DNA of 64,000 nucleotides from Hominenteromicrobium mulieris (lineage in GTDB: Bacteria; Bacillota; Clostridia; Oscillospirales; Acutalibacteraceae), in the NCBI GenBank assembly GCA_021029595.1, contig JAJJOY010000004.1, positions 1 to 64,000 of the forward strand. Reading direction: 5' to 3'. The translations under genes and the position numbers were made by a program. The notes beneath the pieces were generated by a model, which was not told the origin of the DNA, ran no database searches, and was given only the letters and a program-made list of their open reading frames with translations. Below, one piece after another: positions 1 through 8,137 of the stretch; position 1 is the stretch's first letter; each line of letters starts with the position of its first letter.

Positions 1-468
1 GCAAAGCATGAAGCCCGGTTTATGAAGCTCTTGATTGAGCAGAACGAGGACGGGGGCAAGCGCAGGAACGCCGCCAAGAAAAAGGAACTGGAAGCCGCCG
101 AGAAACGCATAGCCGAGTTATCCGCTATCTTCAAGCGACTGTATGAGGACAGCGTGACCGGGCGCATATCAGACGAGCGTTTCACGGAGCTTTCGGCAGA
201 CTATGAAGCCGAACAGCAGGAATTGAAAGAGCGTGTTGCCAGAATACAGGCGGAGCTTTCTAAAGCGCAGGAAGCCACCGTAAACGCAGAAAAGTTTATG
301 AACATTGTCCGCAAGCACATGAACTTTGAAGAACTGACCCACACCCTCTTGCGTGAGTTTGTAGAGAAAATCGTTGTGCATGAGTGCAGCTATGACGAGA
401 ACAAGACCCGTAGGCAGGACATTGAGATTTATTATTCTTTTGTTGGCAAGGTGGACTTGCCCGAATAA
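1..468 (+). CDS. Large serine recombinase, C-terminal fragment (DUF4368 end)
   Basis: The reading frame is open from base 1 and ends at 468, so this is the last ~155 residues of a gene that begins left of the window. It holds the long, charged coiled-coil segment rich in Glu, Lys and Arg, followed by a conserved tail (LREFVEKIVVHE, then an IEIYYSFVG beta segment), which is typical of the DUF4368 end of TnpX/TndX-type large serine recombinases. The catalytic serine domain is outside the window. It lies about 90 bases from an interrupted maff2 gene, so it most likely carried its own element into that gene. An internal ATG at 22 is probably not a start. Confidence 0.85.
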   Translation, partial: AKHEARFMKLLIEQNEDGGKRRNAAKKKELEAAEKRIAELSAIFKRLYEDSVTGRISDERFTELSADYEAEQQELKERVARIQAELSKAQEATVNAEKFMNIVRKHMNFEELTHTLLREFVEKIVVHECSYDENKTRRQDIEIYYSFVGKVDLPE

Positions 469-557
469 CCGCCCGACCTGTCCGACACAATGCGCAAGTG
501 CCGGATAGGAACGGCAAAATTTTTACACTTCTACTACTTCTTTATCGAACATCAGTA
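469..557. other. Probable right end of nested element (attachment junction region)
   Basis: These 89 bases lie between the stop of the recombinase fragment and the resumption of maff2 coding sequence at about 558. No gene is visible. The crossover point must lie close to 555-560, because maff2-like codons start there abruptly. The exact core cannot be set without the left junction. Confidence 0.5.
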
Positions 558-647
558 AAGTCTCAGGGCATGAAGCAGCTCATGGCGGGCGGCGGCATCA
601 TCGTGCTGGGTACGACCCTGATCCCTCTGCTGTCCACCCTGTTTTAA
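558..647 (+). pseudogene. maff2-like small membrane protein, 3' remnant
   Basis: A frame reading KSQGMKQLMAGGG followed by a hydrophobic stretch ending LLSTLF and a stop at 645-647 matches the C-terminal end of Maff2-family mobile-element proteins, about 70-residue membrane proteins encoded just before the VirB6-like gene in Tn1549-type ICEs. The N-terminal part is absent: upstream lies the tail of a foreign serine recombinase. The gene is therefore split by insertion of another element. Its usual neighbour, the VirB6-like gene, follows 11 bases later. Confidence 0.75.
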
Positions 648-658
648 GGGCGTAAAGC

Positions 659-1525
659 ATGGGATTTCTCACCGACTGGCTGACAGACTGGCTAAAAGAG
701 CTGCTGATCGAGGGTATCATGGGCAACCTCACGGGGCTTTTTGATACGGTCAATTCCCGTGTCGGAGAGATTGCGGTGCAAGTGGGAACCACCCCGGCGG
801 CATGGAACGCCGGGGTATTCTCCCTGATCCGGCAACTTTCTGAAACGGTGATACTGCCGATTGCCGGTCTGATCCTCACCTTTGTTGCTACCTATGAGCT
901 GATCCAACTCATTATCGAGAAGAACAACCTGCATGATCTGGACTACTGGATCTTCTTCAAGTGGATATTCAAAACGGCCTGCGCCATTTTGATTTTGTCC
1001 AACACTTTCAATATCGTCATGGCCGTGTTCGATGTGTCCCAAAGCGTTATCGCCCGGGCAACCGGGATCGTGCAAGGCTCAACGGACATTTCGGAGGCCA
1101 TGCTTGCCGACTTGGAGGCCACGCTGGAAGCGCTGGGGCTTGGCTCTCTGTTGGGGCTGTGGCTGCAATCCCTGCTCATTCATGTGACCATGTGGGCGAT
1201 CAATGTTGTTATCTTCGTGATTGTCTATGGCCGCATGATCGAAATATACCTGCTGACCAGCTTAGCCCCCATCCCCGTTGCTACGCTCTCTAACCGGGAA
1301 CTGGGCAATACCGGGCAGAACTATTTGAAGTCCCTGTTTGCCGTGGGATTTCAAGGGCTGCTCATTCTCGTCTGCGTTGCCATCTATGCGGTGCTGATAC
1401 AGGGTATCGCCACAAGCGGCGACCCCATCGGCGCGATATGGGGCTGCATGGGCTATTCCGTGCTGCTCTGCTTCTGCCTGTTCAAAACTGGCTCCATCGC
1501 CCGCAGCGTGTTCAGCGCACATTAA
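659..1525 (+). CDS. VirB6/TrbL-like conjugation membrane protein
   Basis: A 288-residue protein with several hydrophobic segments (around residues 60-85, 98-125, 160-200, 225-285) and an amphipathic start. It is the polytopic inner-membrane component of the conjugative type IV secretion channel found in Tn1549/CTn-like ICEs between Maff2 and PrgI. It likely forms part of the membrane pore with VirB4 and PrgI downstream. The start at 659 follows the maff2 stop closely and has only a weak ribosome-binding site (GGGCG), suggesting translational coupling that the maff2 disruption may disturb. A toxin-antitoxin pair now separates it from the methyltransferase and PrgI genes. Confidence 0.8.
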   Translation: MGFLTDWLTDWLKELLIEGIMGNLTGLFDTVNSRVGEIAVQVGTTPAAWNAGVFSLIRQLSETVILPIAGLILTFVATYELIQLIIEKNNLHDLDYWIFFKWIFKTACAILILSNTFNIVMAVFDVSQSVIARATGIVQGSTDISEAMLADLEATLEALGLGSLLGLWLQSLLIHVTMWAINVVIFVIVYGRMIEIYLLTSLAPIPVATLSNRELGNTGQNYLKSLFAVGFQGLLILVCVAIYAVLIQGIATSGDPIGAIWGCMGYSVLLCFCLFKTGSIARSVFSAH

Positions 1526-1535
1526 AGGAGGGACA

Positions 1536-1580
1536 GCTGTAAAACTTGCTGTTGAATTTTACAGCAGAATGGGGTATACT
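1536..1580 (+). promoter_or_regulatory. Toxin-antitoxin promoter with operator palindrome
   Basis: A -35 TTGAAT (1552-1557) and -10 TATACT (1575-1580) are spaced by 17 bases. A perfect 9-base inverted repeat, GCTGTAAAA (1536-1544) and TTTTACAGC (1557-1565), overlaps the -35 box. This is where a Phd-type antitoxin would bind for autoregulation. Confidence 0.7.
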
Positions 1581-1603
1581 GTGTTTGAAAGGAGCTGATA
1601 GAT

Positions 1604-1864
1604 ATGCCGAACATTAAACCCATTTCTGACCTGCGAAATTACAGCGAGGTACTGCATGATGTGGCTGTGGGCGCTCCTGTCTTTTTAACGAAAAACGGGC
1701 GCGGGCGGTACGCCATCGTGGATATGCAGGACTATGAGAGAACACAAGCGACCATCCGCCTGATGAATGAGCTTGCAAAAGGCCGTCACTCTGGCGAAAC
1801 GGAAGGCTGGCTGACACCGGACGATATGAGGGCGCATTTCCGCGCAAGAGCGAATGAAGAATAA
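1604..1864 (+). CDS. Phd/YefM-family antitoxin
   Basis: The 86-residue protein starts MPNIKPISDLRNYSEVL and has the VFLTKNGRGRYAIVDMQDYE core of Phd/YefM antitoxins, which bind operator DNA through the N-terminal domain and neutralise the toxin through the C-terminal tail. The start at 1604 has a strong ribosome-binding site (AAAGGAG, 7 bases upstream). Its 3' end overlaps the ParE-like toxin gene by 11 bases, as usual for such pairs. It has its own promoter and operator upstream, so it can be expressed independently of the transfer operon around it. Confidence 0.92.
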   Translation: MPNIKPISDLRNYSEVLHDVAVGAPVFLTKNGRGRYAIVDMQDYERTQATIRLMNELAKGRHSGETEGWLTPDDMRAHFRARANEE

Positions 1865-2192
1865 AATACATTATTCACCCGAGTCCCGTCGTGATTTGGA
1901 TGACATTTGGGATTACATCGTATCGGAACTTCAAAATCGTTCTGCTGCGGAGCGCGTGATCAATCGCATTATAGACGCGGTTGACCCGTTGAAAAATTTC
2001 GCAGAAATGGGAACCCCGTTATCCTCTATTGCAGATATAGGAACTGACTATCGTTTTCTTGTCAGCGGCAATTATATGGTGTTTTATCGTGTGCAAGGCA
2101 ACGATGTCTACATTGACCGTGTTCTGTATGGCCGCAGCGATTACATGAGCGTCCTGTTCAAAGACTTGCTGCGCGAAGAAACAACCGAATAA
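1854..2192 (+). CDS. RelE/ParE-family toxin
   Basis: A 112-residue basic protein beginning with an IHYSPESRRDLDDIWDYI helix and ending in YRVQGNDVYIDRVLYGR, the conserved core of the RelE/ParE superfamily. The YRFLVSGNYMVFYRV strand pair points to the ParE branch (gyrase inhibitor) more than to RelE mRNA interferases, but the activity is inferred only. It starts inside the last codons of the antitoxin gene, so translation is coupled. The pair probably acts as an addiction module stabilising the ICE; sitting between transfer genes, it does not break the downstream operon. Confidence 0.9.
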   Translation: MKNKIHYSPESRRDLDDIWDYIVSELQNRSAAERVINRIIDAVDPLKNFAEMGTPLSSIADIGTDYRFLVSGNYMVFYRVQGNDVYIDRVLYGRSDYMSVLFKDLLREETTE

Positions 2193-2231
2193 ACATCATT
2201 TTTGCTGACCCTAACAAAATGATCCGACAAG

Positions 2232-2260
2232 ACCGCTTGCTTTCATGCTGGCGGTTTTTT
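2232..2260 (+). terminator. Terminator-like hairpin after the toxin gene
   Basis: ACCGC and GCGGT arms (with inner GC pairs) enclose a TTTCAT loop and are followed by a T-run. This ends the toxin-antitoxin transcript and argues that translation of the next gene begins downstream of 2260. Confidence 0.6.
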
Positions 2261-2853
2261 CATGTCCAAAGGAGCGTGACAATATCGAAAAATATTCCAT
2301 TATCTACGCTGACCCGCCGTGGCGCTACTCTGCAAAGAAAGTGCAGGGCGCGGCAGAAAATCACTACCCCACCATGAGCATTGAGGAATTGTGTGCGCTG
2401 CCTGTGGCCGAGCTTGCGGCCAAGGACAGCGCCCTTTTCATGTGGGCGACCTTTCCCCAGCTCCCGGAGGCTCTGCGGCTTATCCGTGCGTGGGGCTTCA
2501 CCTATAAATCCGTTGCGTTCGTCTGGCTCAAAAAGAACAAAAAGGCGGATAGCTGGTTTTATGGGCTGGGCTTCTGGACGAGGGCGAACGCCGAGATCTG
2601 TCTGCTGGCGACCAAGGGACACCCGAAGCGGCAGGCCGCCGACATTCACCAGTTTATCATTTCGCCCATCGAAGCCCACAGCAAAAAGCCGGATGAAACC
2701 CGTGATAAGATCGTTGCCCTCATGGGCGATTTGCCCCGTGTGGAGCTGTTCGCACGGCAGACCTCTCCCGGCTGGGATGTGTGGGGCAACGAGGTAGAGC
2801 CGACGATCCCGGACTTTGGGACAAATTGTCCCAAACTGGAGGTGACAGACTGA
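2245..2853 (+). CDS. MT-A70-family DNA N6-adenine methyltransferase
   Basis: The signature YADPPWRYS (catalytic DPPW) stands near the start, followed by the family's MSIEELCALPV and FMWATFPQLPEALRLIRAWGF segments and a C-terminal SPGWDVWGNEV. Such orphan adenine methyltransferases are common ICE and phage cargo and probably protect DNA from restriction after transfer. The true start is uncertain. The in-frame ATG at 2245 lies inside a terminator hairpin, whereas a good ribosome-binding site AAAGGAG (2268-2274) is followed 9 bases later by an in-frame ATC where ATG would be expected. The stop overlaps the prgI start (TGATG), so the gene is in the transfer operon. Confidence 0.9.
   Translation: MLAVFSCPKERDNIEKYSIIYADPPWRYSAKKVQGAAENHYPTMSIEELCALPVAELAAKDSALFMWATFPQLPEALRLIRAWGFTYKSVAFVWLKKNKKADSWFYGLGFWTRANAEICLLATKGHPKRQAADIHQFIISPIEAHSKKPDETRDKIVALMGDLPRVELFARQTSPGWDVWGNEVEPTIPDFGTNCPKLEVTD
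2815..2835. repeat. ICE palindrome copy 1
   Basis: Perfect palindrome TTTGGGACAA-A-TTGTCCCAAA in the last codons of the methyltransferase gene. It belongs to the family GGGACA-N3-TGTCCC found at gene edges throughout this ICE. Confidence 0.9.
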
Positions 2854-3221
2854 TGCCCTATGTGAATGTCCCGAACGACCTTTCCAAGATCAAGACAAAA
2901 ATCGCGTTCAACCTCACCAAGCGGCAGCTCATTTGTTTTGGTATCGGGGCGGCGGTGGGTATTCCGACCTACCTTTTGACCCGGCAGGCCATCGGCAACA
3001 CCGGGGCACTGTTCGCTATGCTGGCGATCATGCTCCCGGCGTTCCTGCTGGCGATGTACGAAAAGGACGGACTGCCCTTTGAAAAGGTGATCCGCAACAT
3101 CGTCCGGGTCAAGTTTACCCGCCCCGGCATCCGCCCGTACCGAACGAAAAATATCTATGCCCCATTTGCGCGAAAGGAGAAGCCTATTGAGCAAAGCAAA
3201 AAAGCAGAAAAATGCAAATAA
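2853..3221 (+). CDS. PrgI-family conjugation protein
   Basis: A 122-residue protein beginning MPYVNVPNDLSKIKTKIAFNLTKRQ with two closely spaced membrane helices (about residues 30-50 and 52-72) and a basic tail. PrgI-family proteins are the small VirB3-like membrane partners encoded immediately before the VirB4 ATPase in Gram-positive conjugation systems. The ATG overlaps the methyltransferase stop (TGATG) and the 3' end overlaps the VirB4 gene by 35 bases. It most likely anchors VirB4 to the membrane. Confidence 0.9.
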   Translation: MPYVNVPNDLSKIKTKIAFNLTKRQLICFGIGAAVGIPTYLLTRQAIGNTGALFAMLAIMLPAFLLAMYEKDGLPFEKVIRNIVRVKFTRPGIRPYRTKNIYAPFARKEKPIEQSKKAEKCK

Positions 3222-5532
3222 GCACCGGGCGCTGTCCGCCCAGCAGACCATTCCCTATATCGCCATGCACCCAGACGGGATCTGCCAGCTCCCCGGCGGG
3301 CTTTACACAAAGACGCTGGAATATGAGGACATCAATTATGCCGTGGCGTCCACGGAGGATCAGACTGCCATTATCAGCGGGTGGAGCGCGTGCCTGAATT
3401 ATTTTGACAGCTCTCTACCGTTCCAGCTTTCCTTTGTCAACCGCCGCAGCCGCAATGTTAGCCGCTACAAAGTGAATATCCCGGCGCAGGAGGATGACTT
3501 CAACAGCATCCGGGGCGAATATGTGGAAATGCTCAAAGGCCAGATCGCCAAGAGCAACAACGGCATTGAGCGGTACAAATACATCACCTTTGGCCTGCCT
3601 GCCGAGGGTGTAGCGGAGGCGCGTCCCCGGCTGGGGCGCGTGGAGGCGGATGTCATGGGCAATCTGAAACGGCTGGGCGTCCAGTCCCGCCCGCTGGATG
3701 GCCGGGATCGGCTGGCGGTGCTGCATGGGCAGATGCACCCCGGCGGGCGTGAGCCGTTCCGCTTTGCGTGGAAAGATATTACCAAGACAGGCATGGGGAC
3801 AAAGGACTACATCGCCCCGGACAGTTTCGACTTTCGGCAGAACCGGACTTTCCGTGTCGGCCAGATGTGGGGCGCGGCGTCCTATTTGCAGATCATGGCG
3901 TCGGAGCTTTCGGATAAGCTGCTGGCGGAGATTTTGGAGCTGGACGCCGAGCTGACCGTCACCATGCACATTCAGACGGTAGACCAGCTCAAGGCCATTA
4001 AGACGATCAAGGGAAAAATCTCCGACATAGGCCGCATGAAAGTGGAGGAACAGAAAAAGGCTGTCCGTGCCGGGTATGATATGGAGATTTTGCCGCCTGA
4101 CCTCATTACCTTTTCCAAGGACGCCGCCGAGCTGCTCTCCGACCTGCAAAGCCGCAATGAGCGAATGTTCCTGCTGACCTTTACTGTGGTGAACCTCGCT
4201 CCCACCCGGCAGCGGCTTGAAAACGATGTGTTCACGGTGAGCGGCATCGCGCAGAAATACAACTGCGCCCTGCGCCGTCTGGACTGGCAGCAGGAGCAGG
4301 GGTTTGTGTCCTCGCTGGCGCTTGGCTACAACGGCATTGAGATCCAGCGGGGCATGACTACCAGCTCCACGGCCATTTTCATTCCCTTTATGACCCGTGA
4401 GCTTCGCATGGACGGACAGGCGCTCTACTACGGCATGAACGCTCTTTCCAATAATGTCATCATGGCTGACCGCAAAAAGCTCAAATCCGCCAACGGAATG
4501 TACCTCGGCTCTACGGGCAGCGGCAAGAGCTTTGCCGCCAAGCGGGAGCTGATCAATGTGTTCCTCGCCACCAATGACCGCATCATCGTGGTTGACCCGA
4601 TGGGCGAATATGCCCCGCTGGTGCGGCGCTTGGGCGGGCAGGTCATTGAGATCGCCCCGGACAGCCCGCACCACATTTCGCCTATGGACTTGCAAATGAA
4701 TATCAATGACGAGGACAGTCCGCTTTCCATGAAGGCGGATTTTCTGCTGTCCCTGTGTGAGCTGATCGTGGGCGGCAAGGAGGGCTTGCAGCCCATCGAG
4801 AAAACCGTCATTGACCGCTGTGTGCGGCTGGTGTACCGGGAGATGGCGCTGGGACTGGAACCAGCGAAAACGCCGCTGCTGCAAGATCTGTATGAGGAGC
4901 TGCTGCGCCAGCCCGAGCCGGAGGCGCGGCGGGTGGCGACGGCGTTGGAGCTTTACTGCACAGGCTCTCTCAACCTGTTCAACCATCCCACGAATGTTGA
5001 CCTCAATTCCCGTGTGGTCTGCATTGTCCTAAAGGGCTTGGGTGAAAACCTCCGCAAAATCGCCATGCACACCACCAATGAATTTGTCACGGCGGCGGTA
5101 AACGCCAACCATGCCGAGGGCGTGGCGACTTGGTGCTACTTTGACGAGTTCCATATCCTGCTCCGTGATCCGTTGACGGCCAGTTACTTTGTGGCGGTCT
5201 GGAAAATGCTCCGCAAAAAGGGCTGCGTCCCCTCGGCTCTGACGCAGAATGTGAAAGACCTGCTGGCCAGCCGGGAGATCGAAAACATTCTGGACAACAC
5301 GGATTTCATGGTGTTGCTGTCGCAGGCGCAGAGCGACCGTGCGATCTTGGCAAAGCAGCTCGGTATTTCCGAGCATCAGCTCTCCTACATCACGCACTCC
5401 AATTCCGGCGAGGGCTTGCTGTTCTATGGAAATGTCACCATCCCGTTTGTAGACCGTTTCCCCCGTGGAGAGATCTATGACCTGCTGACTACCCGCCCGG
5501 AGGATCTTGCCCATGAGCGAACAGACGAGTAA
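3187..5532 (+). CDS. virB4: VirB4/TraE-type conjugation ATPase
   Basis: A ~781-residue cytoplasmic ATPase that powers type IV secretion. The Walker A motif GSTGSGKS lies at about residues 441-448; the Walker B segment WCYFDEFHILL is near residues 648-658. The MYLGSTGSGKSF and IIVVDPMGEYAPL segments are typical of the VirB4 family in Tn916 and Tn1549 relatives. I prefer the TTG at 3187, which has AAAGGAG 8-9 bases upstream, to codons further upstream that run into the prgI reading region. Its stop is just after the start of the NlpC/P60 gene (overlap 5513-5532), so it is in the same operon. Confidence 0.95.
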   Translation: MSKAKKQKNANKHRALSAQQTIPYIAMHPDGICQLPGGLYTKTLEYEDINYAVASTEDQTAIISGWSACLNYFDSSLPFQLSFVNRRSRNVSRYKVNIPAQEDDFNSIRGEYVEMLKGQIAKSNNGIERYKYITFGLPAEGVAEARPRLGRVEADVMGNLKRLGVQSRPLDGRDRLAVLHGQMHPGGREPFRFAWKDITKTGMGTKDYIAPDSFDFRQNRTFRVGQMWGAASYLQIMASELSDKLLAEILELDAELTVTMHIQTVDQLKAIKTIKGKISDIGRMKVEEQKKAVRAGYDMEILPPDLITFSKDAAELLSDLQSRNERMFLLTFTVVNLAPTRQRLENDVFTVSGIAQKYNCALRRLDWQQEQGFVSSLALGYNGIEIQRGMTTSSTAIFIPFMTRELRMDGQALYYGMNALSNNVIMADRKKLKSANGMYLGSTGSGKSFAAKRELINVFLATNDRIIVVDPMGEYAPLVRRLGGQVIEIAPDSPHHISPMDLQMNINDEDSPLSMKADFLLSLCELIVGGKEGLQPIEKTVIDRCVRLVYREMALGLEPAKTPLLQDLYEELLRQPEPEARRVATALELYCTGSLNLFNHPTNVDLNSRVVCIVLKGLGENLRKIAMHTTNEFVTAAVNANHAEGVATWCYFDEFHILLRDPLTASYFVAVWKMLRKKGCVPSALTQNVKDLLASREIENILDNTDFMVLLSQAQSDRAILAKQLGISEHQLSYITHSNSGEGLLFYGNVTIPFVDRFPRGEIYDLLTTRPEDLAHERTDE

Positions 5533-7150
5533 CCCCACTTCGGGACAAAATGTCCCGAAGTCCAAGTTTCGGCGGAAAAGCCGGCAAGAGCAAACGGCGG
5601 CGTCCAAGCTGCGGATGGAGTGCCGGGGCGAGAAGCTGGACGCCGCCCGGGAGAAGCTGGCAAAGCAGAAGCCGCCGAAAAAGCCCGGTGCGGTCAAGCG
5701 CCTTACCCACGCTGCCGGACACGGCGTCCACGGCTTTGTGCATGGCAAACTCTATGAGGTCGAGCATGAAAATGTCGGCACAGAGGGCGCACACCGTTCC
5801 GAGCTGGTAGCAGAGTCCGTGTACCGCTTTGGCAGGCGCAAGCTCCGCAAGGCCATCCGGGAACACCCGGCAAAGGCCGTGGAGCGTGCCGAGAGCAAGC
5901 ACATCAAGGCCACGGCGGATTATTACTACCGCAAGACCGTGGAGGAACACCCGGAAATGCAGGATGGCGGCGCGGTGTCCCGGTATCTGCAAAAGCAGAA
6001 GATCAAGCGCCAGTACGCAAAGCAGGCGCGGGAGGCTGCCAGACAGACCGCCAAGGCCGCCGAGGGCACGGCGTCCGTCACTGGTAAGTTGACGGAAAAG
6101 GTGTCCGCCTATATTAAGGAACACCCCGGCGGGCTGCTCCTGCTGCTGGCGGCGTTTCTGCTGCTGGTAGTACTGCAATCGTGTATGTCCTCGCTGGTAA
6201 CGGTGGGCAACGGCGTGGCCGGAGCCATCGGCGCGTCCACCTATGCCGCTGAGGATGCTGACCTGCTGGGGGCGGAGGCCGCCTACTGCGCTCTGGAGGA
6301 CGAGCTGCAACGCTACCTCGACACCTACACCCGTACCCATGACTATGACGAATATCATTTTGACCTCGACACCATTGAACACGATCCCTATGTGCTGCTG
6401 TCCATCGTTTGCGCGCTCCATGAGGGCGAGTGGACGCTGGACGAGGTGCGGGGGACGCTCCAAATGCTCTTTGACCGCCAGTACATTTTGACCGAGGATG
6501 TGGTGGTGGAGGTGCGCTACCGTACCGTTACCCGGACGGACAGTGAGGGCAACAACTATGATGTTGAAGTTCCGTACAACTATTACATCTGCTATGTCAC
6601 ACTTGAAAACTTCAATCTCTCCCATCTGCCCGTTTACCTCATGGGCGAGGAAACCCTGTCCCGGTACGCCCTCTACATGGCGACGCTGGGCAACCGTCCC
6701 GACCTGTTCCCGTCCTCGCCCTATGTGGGCAAGTACACCAGCAAGCCCCCGTTGCATGAGATCCCGGAGGACTACCTTGCCGATGAAACCTTTGCCGCCA
6801 TTCTAAAAGAGGCGGAAAAGTATGTGGGATACCCCTATGTTTGGGGCGGCAGCAGCCCGTCCACATCCTTTGACTGCTCCGGCTTCGTCAGCTATGTTTA
6901 CAACCAATGCGGCTGGGACTTCGGGCGGCTGGGGGCGCAGGGGCTATACAACATCTCCGCACGGACAAGCAGCCCCAAGCCCGGCGACTTGGTATTTTTC
7001 ACAGGGACTTATGATACGCCGGGGATCTCCCATGTGGGCATCTATGTGGGCGATGGCTGGATGCTTCATTGTGGCGACCCCATCAGCTATGCCAACCTCA
7101 ACACGAGTTACTGGCAGTCCCATTTCTACGCCTACGGAAAATTGTTTTGA
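5513..7150 (+). CDS. NlpC/P60 cell-wall hydrolase of the conjugation machine
   Basis: A 545-residue protein: an N-terminal basic cytoplasmic region (residues 1-200, Lys/Arg/Ala-rich), one membrane helix (about 205-222, Leu-rich), an extracellular linker domain, and a C-terminal NlpC/P60 peptidase domain (about 425-545). The catalytic Cys455 is in FDCSGFVSYVY and His507 is in GISHVGIYVGDG. It would cut peptidoglycan cross-links to let the transfer channel through. The ATG at 5513 has GGAGG 9 bases upstream. An ICE palindrome copy lies within its first codons and is translated as SGQNVPKS. No lysozyme domain is visible, unlike CwlT of Tn916. Confidence 0.92.
   Translation: MSEQTSNPTSGQNVPKSKFRRKSRQEQTAASKLRMECRGEKLDAAREKLAKQKPPKKPGAVKRLTHAAGHGVHGFVHGKLYEVEHENVGTEGAHRSELVAESVYRFGRRKLRKAIREHPAKAVERAESKHIKATADYYYRKTVEEHPEMQDGGAVSRYLQKQKIKRQYAKQAREAARQTAKAAEGTASVTGKLTEKVSAYIKEHPGGLLLLLAAFLLLVVLQSCMSSLVTVGNGVAGAIGASTYAAEDADLLGAEAAYCALEDELQRYLDTYTRTHDYDEYHFDLDTIEHDPYVLLSIVCALHEGEWTLDEVRGTLQMLFDRQYILTEDVVVEVRYRTVTRTDSEGNNYDVEVPYNYYICYVTLENFNLSHLPVYLMGEETLSRYALYMATLGNRPDLFPSSPYVGKYTSKPPLHEIPEDYLADETFAAILKEAEKYVGYPYVWGGSSPSTSFDCSGFVSYVYNQCGWDFGRLGAQGLYNISARTSSPKPGDLVFFTGTYDTPGISHVGIYVGDGWMLHCGDPISYANLNTSYWQSHFYAYGKLF
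5537..5561. repeat. ICE palindrome copy 2
   Basis: Perfect 11-base arms ACTTCGGGACA and TGTCCCGAAGT around an AAA centre, 24 bases into the NlpC/P60 gene. Confidence 0.92.
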
Positions 7151-7163
7151 CAGGAGGTTTTTT

Positions 7164-7421
7164 ATGGCTATCTCCAAAAGCGCGAAAATTCAGGCTGAGA
7201 TCGAAAAGGTCATGGCCAAGATCAACGAGCAGCAGGCACGGCTCAAGGAGCTGGAACAGAAAAAGCTGGAGGCCGAGAACAGCGAGATCGTGGAGATCGT
7301 GCGCGGCATGAGCGTTTCGCTCACCGACCTGCCCGTGCTGCTTCAGACCATCAAGAGCGGCGGCACTTTGGGACAGATTGTCCCGAAGTCCGATTCCGCG
7401 GATAAGGAGGACAGCGAATGA
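7164..7421 (+). CDS. DUF4315 family protein
   Basis: An 85-residue protein made almost entirely of a coiled coil (residues 5-50, heptads of Lys, Glu and Leu such as INEQQARLKELEQKKLEAEN) followed by a short IVEIVRGMSVSLTDLPVLL segment. DUF4315 proteins occur only in clostridial ICE transfer operons between the NlpC/P60 and DUF4366 genes; their function is unknown. The ATG at 7164 has a strong AGGAGG site. The stop overlaps the DUF4366 start by 4 bases. The C-terminal tail is partly written by an ICE palindrome copy (LGQIVPKS). Confidence 0.88.
   Translation: MAISKSAKIQAEIEKVMAKINEQQARLKELEQKKLEAENSEIVEIVRGMSVSLTDLPVLLQTIKSGGTLGQIVPKSDSADKEDSE
7365..7389. repeat. ICE palindrome copy 3
   Basis: Arms ACTTTGGGACA and TGTCCCGAAGT around GAT, with one T/G mismatch, near the 3' end of the DUF4315 gene. 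Confidence 0.9.
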
Positions 7422-8137
7422 ACAAGTGGATGAAGAAGCTGACGGCGGCGCTCTGCGCCGCTGTTTTGATGTGCGGCATGGCGGTCACGACCTACGCCGG
7501 GGGCGGTGAGGAATGGGATGGCCTTGCCCCGGTAGAGCCGCTGCCCACAGAAACCGTTGACCCCGGCGAGGGCTTCACCGAGGACGGCAACCTTGTGACC
7601 CGTGACCTGCTCTACGATAAGGCCACCAACAAGCAGTTCATCACGGTGCAGACCAGCGGCGGCAACACCTTTTACATCGTCATTGACTATGACAAGCCCA
7701 CCGACGAGGACGGCGAGCAGTACCAGACCTACTTTTTGAACATGGTGGACGAGGCTGACCTGCTGGCGGCGATGCAGGCGGCGGGCGATGAGCTGCCGGA
7801 GTGTTCCTGTGCCGACAAATGCGCCGTGGGCGCTATCAACACGGATTGCACCGTCTGCGCTGTAAATATGGGCGAGTGCCAGGGCAAGGCTCCCGAGCCT
7901 GCGCCCGTGGTGGAGCCGGAGCCTGACCCCGAGCCGGAGCAGTCCAAAAGCAGCAGCGGGACACTCCTGCTGGTTCTGGCCGTGGCGGTCATCGGCGGCG
8001 CGGCGGGCTGGTATTTCAAAATCTACCGTCCCAAGAAGCAGCAGGCTACCGACGCTGCGGAGGACTATGGCGACGATTATGACGATACCCCGCCTTGGGA
8101 GGACGAGGACGAAACGGAAAGCGAGGGCGAGGAATGA
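7418..8137 (+). CDS. DUF4366 surface protein of conjugation module
   Basis: A 239-residue exported protein: signal peptide (residues 1-27, KKLTAALCAAVLMCGMAVTTYAG), an extracellular domain with the conserved LVTRDLLYDKATNKQFITVQTSGGN segment, a Cys-rich stretch (residues 126-151, six cysteines), a Pro/Glu linker, a membrane helix (about 170-190), and an acidic cytoplasmic tail. The arrangement matches DUF4366 (CD1107-like) proteins of Tn1549-type ICEs. It may help cell contact or channel assembly; this is inference. ATGA overlaps couple it to the genes before and after. Confidence 0.88.
   Translation: MNKWMKKLTAALCAAVLMCGMAVTTYAGGGEEWDGLAPVEPLPTETVDPGEGFTEDGNLVTRDLLYDKATNKQFITVQTSGGNTFYIVIDYDKPTDEDGEQYQTYFLNMVDEADLLAAMQAAGDELPECSCADKCAVGAINTDCTVCAVNMGECQGKAPEPAPVVEPEPDPEPEQSKSSSGTLLLVLAVAVIGGAAGWYFKIYRPKKQQATDAAEDYGDDYDDTPPWEDEDETESEGEE

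Noticed and set aside
3415..4986. Long minus-strand open frame opposite virB4
   Set aside because: It is the antisense of a well-supported ATPase gene, has no domain, and its composition follows from the GC-rich codons of the other strand.
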